A DNA stretch of 44,169 nt from an uncultured Burkholderiales bacterium. Its GTDB lineage: Bacteria > Pseudomonadota > Gammaproteobacteria > Burkholderiales > Burkholderiaceae_C. A program made the position numbers and the translations under genes. This document shows positions 36,766 to 44,169 of this stretch, piece by piece (within the stretch, counting starts at the first letter, position 1; every line of letters begins with the position of its first letter). The stretch lies in contig CAIMNS010000099.1 in the NCBI GenBank assembly GCA_903842945.1, positions 1-44,169 on the forward strand. The letters are read 5' to 3'. The notes under the pieces were generated by a model. That model did no database searches and was not told the origin of the DNA. It saw only the letters and a list, made by a program, of their open reading frames with translations.

Positions 36766-37800
36766 TTAATCGGTCTTTTCTTGCTCGGGCCAACCAAGCA
36801 GCTTAAAGGCGTTGCCAAAGTAAATTCGCCTGGCATCTTCGGGCGCCAAGTTCAAGGTCTCAATAGAGCGAATCCCCTCTCGAATGAACATGGGCCCCTC
36901 CTCTGGATCAAAGGGGCAGTCACTGGCAAAGACAACATGCTCAGAGCCAAAGAAATCAAGTCCACATTGAAGGGCTGAGGAGGAGCCTCCTAAAACCGTA
37001 TCACCATAGAACATCTTAAAATATTCCATGGGCTTTTTCTTTAAATCCTTGAGCACTTGGGCCTCTGAGCCATCAGCACTTCTCGAGCCCAATTGGGCCC
37101 AAAGTGTTTCCGCTCGCCCTGAAAAATAAGGCAACATACCTCCACAATGATGGGTAATGAGTTTAAGGTCTGGCAATTTATCAAATAAACCTGAAAACAC
37201 CATTCTGGACATGGCCACACTGGTCTCATAGGGCCAGCCCAAAACTTGCCAAATTTCATACTTGGATTTCTCTTCCGTGTCGTAATCAGGTTTGGAGCCC
37301 GGTCGGGTGGGGTGCATCCAAACGGGAAGGTGGTGCACGTTGGTGATGCGCTCAAAAATTGGAAAGATATCGGGGTGATCCAAGGCGCGTCCATTGGCGT
37401 GAGAGAGCACCTGAACACCTTTTGCTCCTAAGTGATGAATGGCATGGTCCATTTCTTCCAATGCGGCTTGGGTGTTGTTCATCGGCAAAGAGGCTACGAA
37501 AGTGGGGAACTGCTCGGGCCATTTTTGACAAATTTCAGCCATGCCCTCATTGGCAACTCTTGCAAAATGGGGGGATTCTTGCGGCCCACCCAGCATCTCT
37601 GGAGAGGGGACTGCCAAGGAGATGATCTGCTTGACTTCCGGCCAGGCCTTGAGCATCTCGACTCTGGCTGGCATGTCCCATAGCATTCTGAGGTTGCTCA
37701 TACGCTTGATCATGCCCGGCTCACGGCCATGTTTTTTGACCAGTTCCACATAAGACGGGGGCATCACGTGGTTGTAAATGTCTATTTTGGGCGTTTTCAA
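36766..37800 (-). CDS. Amidohydrolase family protein (ACMSD-like, PF04909-type)
   Basis: PKIDIYNHVMPPSYVELVKKHG, ISLAVPSPEMLGGPQESPHFARVANEGMAEICQKWPEQFPTFVASLPMNN, LPVWMHPTRPG, LKLITHHCGGMLPYFSGR, HVVFASDCPFDPEEG. Confidence 0.92.
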   Translation of the reverse strand: MKTPKIDIYNHVMPPSYVELVKKHGREPGMIKRMSNLRMLWDMPARVEMLKAWPEVKQIISLAVPSPEMLGGPQESPHFARVANEGMAEICQKWPEQFPTFVASLPMNNTQAALEEMDHAIHHLGAKGVQVLSHANGRALDHPDIFPIFERITNVHHLPVWMHPTRPGSKPDYDTEEKSKYEIWQVLGWPYETSVAMSRMVFSGLFDKLPDLKLITHHCGGMLPYFSGRAETLWAQLGSRSADGSEAQVLKDLKKKPMEYFKMFYGDTVLGGSSSALQCGLDFFGSEHVVFASDCPFDPEEGPMFIREGIRSIETLNLAPEDARRIYFGNAFKLLGWPEQEKTD

Positions 37801-38024
37801 TTAAAAATCCTTGAGGTTTTTTTGACAAGTGAGCGTCAAGTTTCTATAACTATTGATCATCTCACAACTCTTATCGAGTACAAACCCTTATATACCCTAA
37901 TTATTCTTTCAAAGAGCGCCATAATGATGTGCTTTTCTTTTGCATAGAATTCTGCTCCTTAAGGGATGCGAAGCCTAAAAGGCACGATTATTTTCTTATC
38001 AACCCAAAGAGTCACCACTTCAAA

Positions 38025-38933
38025 ATGTTTAATAGCCCACAAGAATTGACCGCCTTTGTTCTCAAGCAAATGGAGCGTACAGAAGATGCAAGGACCAGAG
38101 AAATTTTCACCCAACTGGTGACACATCTGCACGCGTTCATCAAAGCGTCCAAGCTCACGGAAGCTGAATTCCACATGGCGTGCACCTTGATTGCCAAACT
38201 CGGACAACAAAGCAATCCATCTCACAATGAAGTGACTTTGATGGCTGGATCCTTGGGCGTTTCAGCGTTGGTGTGTTTGCAAAACAATGGCCAAGGTGGC
38301 ACACAACCCACCACCGCCAATTTAATGGGTCCCTTTTGGAGAGATGACTCGCCCATCACGCCAAGTGGAGGGTCTCTTTTACGCTCCAAGACCGAGGGAG
38401 AGAGAGTTTGGGTCAACGCCTTTGTCAAAGACTTCAACGCAAAGCCCATTGCTGATGCGCGTGTTGACGTGTGGCACTCTTCAAACGAAGGGCTTTATGA
38501 AAACCAAGACACCAAGCAAGCTGAGATGAACTTAAGGGGAAGATTCATCACCGATGAAAACGGACATTTTCAATTTGAAACCATCAAACCTTCCGGCTAT
38601 CCAATACCCATCAACGGGTTGGTGGGAGATTTATTAAAGCAACTCGGACGCCACAACATGCGGCCAGCACACTTGCATTTTTTGGTCTTTAAGGATGGCC
38701 TTAAAACGCAGTTCTCACAGGTCTACTCTAACGATGACCCGTATTTGGAGACCGACGTTCAGTTTGGTGTGACCCATGCGTTGGTGGGGCAATATGTTCG
38801 CCACCTCAACGAACCCTTTCCCACCGATCAGGTGAAAGGGGATTGGTGGAGCTTGGATTTCACGTTTAAAGTAGAACCTGGGCATTCTTATTTACCCAAG
38901 CCGCCCATCACGCAAAAGCGTTCGACGCCCTAA
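38025..38933 (+). CDS. Intradiol ring-cleavage dioxygenase (catechol/hydroxyquinol 1,2-dioxygenase-like)
   Basis: Likely start ATG 38025 (MFNSPQELTAFVLKQMER). TTANLMGPFWRDDSP, ADARVDVWHSSNEGLYENQD, GHFQFETIKPSGYPIPINGLVGDLLKQLGRHNMRPAHLHFLVFKDG: conserved Tyr and His ligands. Confidence 0.92.
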   Translation: MFNSPQELTAFVLKQMERTEDARTREIFTQLVTHLHAFIKASKLTEAEFHMACTLIAKLGQQSNPSHNEVTLMAGSLGVSALVCLQNNGQGGTQPTTANLMGPFWRDDSPITPSGGSLLRSKTEGERVWVNAFVKDFNAKPIADARVDVWHSSNEGLYENQDTKQAEMNLRGRFITDENGHFQFETIKPSGYPIPINGLVGDLLKQLGRHNMRPAHLHFLVFKDGLKTQFSQVYSNDDPYLETDVQFGVTHALVGQYVRHLNEPFPTDQVKGDWWSLDFTFKVEPGHSYLPKPPITQKRSTP

Positions 38934-39059
38934 GAAGTGCATCTGAGTCTTTGGTGCACCTGATGCACAAGTCCATGGTGCATCAGCCCCTGGTAAAAAA
39001 GCCCTTGAGTCTTCCAGGGGGTATTTCACTTGAGAAAGATTAGCATCGATAATACGGGC

Positions 39060-40721
39060 ATGCCCAGTCAAGCGTTTGTGCCTCCATCGATCGTTCTTTG
39101 CACCATCAATGCAAAATACATCCATGCTTCTTTAGGTCTTCGGTACCTTTTGGCCAACATGTCCCGTCATGGCAGCGAGAACTTGTCTCGTGCCACGGCT
39201 CTCGTGGAGTTCACCTTGTCTCGAAAGACGCAAGATATGGCACATGAACTGCTGACAACGCTGGGTGAGCAAAATGAAGGCTCCACGCAGGTGATTGGTT
39301 TTGGGGTCTATATTTGGAACGTGATCCAAACCACTGAACTCGTGCGTGAACTTAAAGCGCAGCGCCCAAGCCTCAAGGTGGTTTTAGGAGGTCCTGAGGT
39401 GAGCCATGAATGCGAAGCTCAAGAGATCGTTCACTTGGCGGATCACGTGATCACAGGATGGGGGGATGTCAGCTTTCCAAAGCTTTGCTTGGGCCTGATC
39501 CATGGCCCCAAGCCACTCATGAAAATCATACAAGGCGAGCAGCCCAACTTGGACCAACTCGAGCTACCTTATCAGGCGTACACGGACGAAGATCTTGCAC
39601 ACCGGGTTCTCTATGTTGAAGCCTCTCGAGGTTGCCCCTTCAAATGCGAGTTCTGTTTGAGCTCTCTTGACAAAACCGCTTGGGCTTTTGAACTCGATGC
39701 TTTTCTAAAAGAGATCAGCACCCTTTATAAAAGGGGTGCACGCAACTTCAAATTTGTGGACCGCACGTTCAACTTAAAAATTGAAGCTTCCATCAAGATA
39801 CTGCAGTTTTTTTTAGATCGGTTGGCACAGGACCCTGAGGGAAGTCTATTTGTGCACTTTGAAGTGATCCCAGACCATTTGCCCGATCGGCTCAAACATT
39901 TGATTGCCCAGTTTCCACCTGGCGTTCTTCAGTTTGAGGTGGGCATTCAATCCTTTAACGTGGACGTGCAGCAACGGATTTCTCGACGACAAGACAATGT
40001 GCAGACCGTGGCCAATTTGGAGTGGTTGTTGACGTCTTCACATGCGCATTTGCACACGGACTTGATTTTTGGACTACCCGGTGAAACTTTGGAGAGTTTT
40101 GCTGAGGGCTTTGATCGTCTCTTGGCGATTGGGCCGCAAGAGATCCAGTTGGGAATTTTGAAGCGTTTGCGTGGAACGCCTTTGTCGCGTCATACAGAAA
40201 AATTTGGCATGGTCTATGACGTGCTCCCCCCTTATGTGGTGCGTCAAACCCATGCAGTGGATGCCAAGACCTTAGAGCGCTTTACGCGGATGGCAAAGTT
40301 TTGGGATTTGGTGGCCAATTCCGGACGATTCAAAAAGACATTGTCACTGATCATAGAAAAACGAGCGCCAAGTCACTCTTACTTTGAGTCATTTATTCAA
40401 TTTTCTGATGCGCTTTGGATGAGGTTTGGCAAAACCTATGGCCTGAGTCCTGAGGAGCTGGTGGATGCTGTTTTTGATCATCTGACGCAGGCGTGCGGTT
40501 TTGCTGAAAAGCAAGTTCGTGATTTATTGTTGGTCGATTATTTAGCCAGTGGCGCACGGGGTCGCCCCAATTGTTTGGCCAAAGCACGTTTGCCACGCAG
40601 AGGCTACATTGCCAAGTTGGGGGAAACCGAGGTTCCACCTCGGTTGGTACAGCCCTTGCGTGAACGGCAAGACCGTCATGGCCAAAGCAGCTTGGAGACG
40701 CCAAAACCTGTTGACGTTTAG
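39060..40721 (+). CDS. B12-binding domain radical SAM protein (DUF4080-like)
   Basis: Tracked ORF begins at TTG 39030; ATG 39060 gives MPSQAFVPPSIVLCTINAKYIHASLGLRYLL. VVLGGPEVSHE, VEASRGCPFKCEFCLSSLDK (CxxxCxxC), HTDLIFGLPGETLESFAEGF. Confidence 0.92.
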   Translation: MPSQAFVPPSIVLCTINAKYIHASLGLRYLLANMSRHGSENLSRATALVEFTLSRKTQDMAHELLTTLGEQNEGSTQVIGFGVYIWNVIQTTELVRELKAQRPSLKVVLGGPEVSHECEAQEIVHLADHVITGWGDVSFPKLCLGLIHGPKPLMKIIQGEQPNLDQLELPYQAYTDEDLAHRVLYVEASRGCPFKCEFCLSSLDKTAWAFELDAFLKEISTLYKRGARNFKFVDRTFNLKIEASIKILQFFLDRLAQDPEGSLFVHFEVIPDHLPDRLKHLIAQFPPGVLQFEVGIQSFNVDVQQRISRRQDNVQTVANLEWLLTSSHAHLHTDLIFGLPGETLESFAEGFDRLLAIGPQEIQLGILKRLRGTPLSRHTEKFGMVYDVLPPYVVRQTHAVDAKTLERFTRMAKFWDLVANSGRFKKTLSLIIEKRAPSHSYFESFIQFSDALWMRFGKTYGLSPEELVDAVFDHLTQACGFAEKQVRDLLLVDYLASGARGRPNCLAKARLPRRGYIAKLGETEVPPRLVQPLRERQDRHGQSSLETPKPVDV

Positions 40722-40825
40722 TTTGGCGTCGATTCAAAACACCTTGTCAAAGTGGTGGGTCTTGGACCACATTGCATGCAGCAAACATGACACAGCGGTT
40801 GTGATCAACTGATGAAGCCTATAAC

Positions 40826-42448
40826 TCAGTGAGCCCCTGACTGTGCATTGGCGCTTGACTCGGTGGCTGATCTTGAGGGGACCGCTTGGACGGGCCCAGT
40901 CATCTTGGAAGGTCTTTGGGCAAACCAAATGAGCCCAATCAGGGTCAAGAAAATCCAACCTGAGGCCAAGAAAATATCATCGGCAGCCCGTGTGTAGGCT
41001 TGTTGATCAATCAAGCGATTGATCTGTATCAAAATTTGTGTGGGGGTGAGGCCCAGTTGCGTGAGCGTTTGATGAGCTTGGACAAGAGCTTGAGAGTTGG
41101 CGTTGAGAGGTTCAATCAAATGAGCGTGGTGCAGTGCTGCACGTTGTTCCCAAAGTGTGGTTGCAATGGATGTCCCCATGGCGCCAAAAGTGATCCTCAC
41201 AAAATTTGACAGCCCTGCCGCCGCCGGGATTCTTTCGGGCGGCAAGCCAGCCAAGGTAACAGTGGTGAGCGGTATGAAAAACAAAGCGAGCGCTGCACCT
41301 TGAATCAAGGTGGGGATCAAAATGATCTCAAAGGTAGACTGGGTGCTGAAATTGGCTCTCATCCAAAGCACCAGTGCAAAGAGGACAAACGCAATCGTCG
41401 CCATGATCCTTGGGTCCCATACGTTGACCTTTTTGCCCACCAAGGGGGTGAGCAAGATAGCAAAAAAACCAACGGGTGCCAAGGCCATGCCAGCCGTCGT
41501 TGCCGTGTAGCCCATCCATTGTTGTAGCCAAAGGGGCAAGATGACCAAATTGCCAAAAAAGAGGCCGTAAGCGATCGACAAAGACAAGCAACCAAAAATA
41601 AAGTTCGGTCTGGCGAACAGTTTCAGGTCAACGACGGGGTGCTCATCGGTCAACTCCCAAACCAAAAAAACCATAAAAGACACGAGCGCCAAGACACCTA
41701 AAATGACAATCGTACTTGAATTGAACCAATCCAGCTCTTTGCCCTTGTCCAGCATCAATTGAAGCGAGCCCACCCAAATGACCAGCAAGCTTAAACCCAC
41801 GGTGTCAATCGGACGCTTTTGAATTTGCGTCTCGCGCTTGCGGTAGATGATCCATGTCAAAGCCGCAGCAATCACACCCACGGGCACATTGATATAAAAG
41901 ATCCACGGCCAACTGAAGTTGTCGGTGATCCATCCCCCTAGCAACGGACCCACCACAGGTGCCACCAAGGTGGTCATGCCCCATAAGGCCAAGGCCATAC
42001 CAGCTTTGGCCTTGGGGTAACTGCTGAGCAACAGGGTTTGAGACAAGGGAATCATCGGGCCAGCCACCAAGCCCTGGAAGACACGGAAAACAACCAGCGC
42101 TTCAATGGAGGATGCAAAGCCACACAAAAAGGAAGTCAGCATGAACAGCAAAATGCTCAATGTAAACAGGCGAACGGCGCCAAAGCGCTGAGTGAGCCAT
42201 CCAGTCAGTGGCACTGAAATCGCATTGGCCACACCAAAACTTGTGATCACCCATGTTCCCTGGCTAGGGCTCACACCCAGGTCTCCGGAAATGCCGGGGA
42301 TCGAGACATTCGCAATCGAGGAGTCCAACACATTCATGAAGGTTGCCAAGGACAAGCAAAGCGTGCCGAGCAAGAGCTCTAAGCCTTTCAGCGGTTCAAT
42401 GGGTTGGGGTGCGTTTGACGTTGAAATGGAAGTCATACCTGGGTCCAA
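40826..42448 (-). CDS. emrB: EmrB/QacA-type (DHA2) MFS drug efflux transporter
   Basis: ATFMNVLDSSIANVSIPGISGDLGVSPSQGTWVITSFGVANAISVPLTGWL...LVVFRVFQGLVAGPMIPLSQTLLLSSYP; many TM helices; adjacent to emrA. Confidence 0.94.
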   Translation of the reverse strand: MDPGMTSISTSNAPQPIEPLKGLELLLGTLCLSLATFMNVLDSSIANVSIPGISGDLGVSPSQGTWVITSFGVANAISVPLTGWLTQRFGAVRLFTLSILLFMLTSFLCGFASSIEALVVFRVFQGLVAGPMIPLSQTLLLSSYPKAKAGMALALWGMTTLVAPVVGPLLGGWITDNFSWPWIFYINVPVGVIAAALTWIIYRKRETQIQKRPIDTVGLSLLVIWVGSLQLMLDKGKELDWFNSSTIVILGVLALVSFMVFLVWELTDEHPVVDLKLFARPNFIFGCLSLSIAYGLFFGNLVILPLWLQQWMGYTATTAGMALAPVGFFAILLTPLVGKKVNVWDPRIMATIAFVLFALVLWMRANFSTQSTFEIILIPTLIQGAALALFFIPLTTVTLAGLPPERIPAAAGLSNFVRITFGAMGTSIATTLWEQRAALHHAHLIEPLNANSQALVQAHQTLTQLGLTPTQILIQINRLIDQQAYTRAADDIFLASGWIFLTLIGLIWFAQRPSKMTGPVQAVPSRSATESSANAQSGAH

Positions 42449-42452
42449 TGCA

Positions 42453-43658
42453 TCATTTGGACACAGCGTTGCTTTTGATGATGCTTTGAATCAGCTCATT
42501 GCTTTGCTTGGATTGGCTCTCAAAAGCATGTGTGCTCAATCCTTCATCGGTTCTGGGCAATTGAGCCATGAAGTCGCCTGACTTGTCAGCGGTTCTCACG
42601 CTCACATCCATGGACAAACCAATTCGCAAAGGGTTCAACTTCAACTCTTTGGGATCCAAGCTGATTCGCACAGGAACGCGTTGAACAATTTTGATCCAAT
42701 TGCCCGTCGCATTTTGAGCGGGCAAAAGAGAAAATGCAGCACCCGTTCCAGTGCCTAGGCCAGAGACCTTGCCGTGGTACACCACACTGGAGCCGTAGAC
42801 ATCCGCTGTGAGCTCTACGTCTTGACCCATTCGAATGTTACGCAACTGCACTTCCTTGAAGTTGGCCTCTACCCAGAGTTGATCCAGGTTCACCAAGGTC
42901 ATCAGGGCAGTTCCAGGCGCAACACGTTGACCCAGTTGAACAAAACGCTTGGCCACGTGGCCCTCGATGGGGGAGACCAGCTGACTACGTTGAACAGCCA
43001 AGGCGGCCTCGCTTAATTTGCTAGCGGCTTTTTTGATGCTTGGGTGATCATAGAGGCTGGCGCTTTGCGTGAGCGTTCGGTTGGCCAGCAATTGATCTTT
43101 TGCGCTTTGGAGTGCCGATTGAGATGAGGAGAGTAGATTTTTTGAGACCTCCACTTGCTTCATGGCATGCTCGAACTCCTCTTTGCCAACACCGCCCATT
43201 GAGGCCACCAAATTGCGTCTTGCAAGATCGGCTTGTGCATGTTGCAGTTCATGCTGTGAACGCTCAAGCTCGGCTTGTTTGATTTTAATTTGCTCCTCAA
43301 GCACGGCATTGTTGATCTTTTGTGCACTCAACTCACGTGTGCTTTGGGCAAGTTGATCTGAGGCTTGATCGTAAGCCAGTTGCGTGTCTGAAGGGTCCAT
43401 TTTGATCAATGTTTGACCTTGCAACACTCGATCGGCTTCATCGACCTTGATGGCGACCACGGTGCCCGCAATTTGAGGTGTGATCTGCACCACATTGCCA
43501 GTGACGTAGGCATTGTCAGTGCTTTCTATGTTGCGTGCATTGAGCCACTGCCAAATGGTATAGGACAGTGCGAACACCAAAAGACCACTGGCGATGAGCG
43601 TCAAGCCCTTTTGGCGAGAAGGATGGGTGGCGGGGGAGTTGGAAGGACTTGAAGTCAT
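42453..43658 (-). CDS. emrA: EmrA/HlyD-family membrane fusion protein
   Basis: STDNAYVTGNVVQITPQIAGTVVAIKVDEADRVLQGQTLIKMDPSDTQLAYDQA, SQLVSPIEGHVAKRFVQLGQRVAPGTALMTLVNLDQLWVEANFKE. Confidence 0.95.
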   Translation of the reverse strand: MTSSPSNSPATHPSRQKGLTLIASGLLVFALSYTIWQWLNARNIESTDNAYVTGNVVQITPQIAGTVVAIKVDEADRVLQGQTLIKMDPSDTQLAYDQASDQLAQSTRELSAQKINNAVLEEQIKIKQAELERSQHELQHAQADLARRNLVASMGGVGKEEFEHAMKQVEVSKNLLSSSQSALQSAKDQLLANRTLTQSASLYDHPSIKKAASKLSEAALAVQRSQLVSPIEGHVAKRFVQLGQRVAPGTALMTLVNLDQLWVEANFKEVQLRNIRMGQDVELTADVYGSSVVYHGKVSGLGTGTGAAFSLLPAQNATGNWIKIVQRVPVRISLDPKELKLNPLRIGLSMDVSVRTADKSGDFMAQLPRTDEGLSTHAFESQSKQSNELIQSIIKSNAVSK

Positions 43659-43767
43659 GATCTTGGTGTTATGAATGAAGAGAGAAACGGTGGTTAACGG
43701 TTAGCAGCTGTGATGGATGCGATGCAAAGCTTGGTTCATGAAGTTAAAGATTTGCATCCCACATTCT

Positions 43768-44169
43768 TTAAGGCTGAAGTGCAAATGCATTTTTTCTGGC
43801 ATCGGTGCTTGGCCAAGCAGCGCCCAATGATTTGATCAGCATGACTTCACTCGACAGTAGTTTGGCCAAGCCGCCTGAGGACCATCTTTGCTGCTGCAAT
43901 TGGGCCATTGATTCACGCAAAACAACAACCTGATTGCTCAATCCCGCTTGAGTCTTCAGGGTCTGAAGGTTTAATTTTTCAGTTGCAAGCTTCAGCGATC
44001 TGTGAGTGGATGTGAGCTCAGTGCTTGGATTTTTGTAAGTGACCAAAGCGTCACTGGCTTCTTTGAGCGCATCAAGAAGTGTGCTGTTGTAAAGTGCCAC
44101 GGCTTGGTCTTTTTCAGCATTTTTAGCGCTCAGTTGAGCATTGAGTCTGCCCCCATCAAAGATGGGCAA
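43768..44169 (-). CDS. TolC/NodT-family outer membrane efflux protein, partial (N-terminus beyond window end)
   Basis: PIFDGGRLNAQLSAKNAEKDQAVALYNSTLLDALKEASDALVTY is the characteristic P(I/L)FDGG C-terminal half. Open to the window edge. Confidence 0.88.
   Translation of the reverse strand: MPIFDGGRLNAQLSAKNAEKDQAVALYNSTLLDALKEASDALVTYKNPSTELTSTHRSLKLATEKLNLQTLKTQAGLSNQVVVLRESMAQLQQQRWSSGGLAKLLSSEVMLIKSLGAAWPSTDARKNAFALQP

Overview
This 44 kb window looks like a bacterial chromosome, probably Burkholderiales/Comamonadaceae. That assignment is an inference from gene families and gene order; no rRNA or other marker gene is present. The first ~19 kb is a catabolic accessory region. It holds five orphan TTT-type (Bug) solute receptors with no TctA/TctB, a Pht5-like periplasmic-binding-fold protein, two LigI-like amidohydrolases, several 2-hydroxyacid/isopropylmalate-type dehydrogenases, a TauD dioxygenase, two class II aldolases, TcuA/TcuB, and an embedded pgi. 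Next, at 20-23.6 kb, is an AT-flanked block of hypothetical membrane/zinc-ribbon proteins, which is the best candidate for an undescribed system. It is followed by a large cysteine dioxygenase-like protein fused to four rhodanese-like domains, an Rrf2 regulator with repeat elements upstream, a HAD hydrolase, an orphan ParA and a glycine-zipper protein. The remainder holds a SAF-oxidoreductase/PhyH-dioxygenase operon divergent from a TRAP transporter whose DctM carries a very large insertion, an amidohydrolase/intradiol dioxygenase pair, a B12-radical SAM protein, and an EmrAB-TolC-type efflux operon cut by the window end. No CRISPR, rRNA, tRNA or transposase was recognised.
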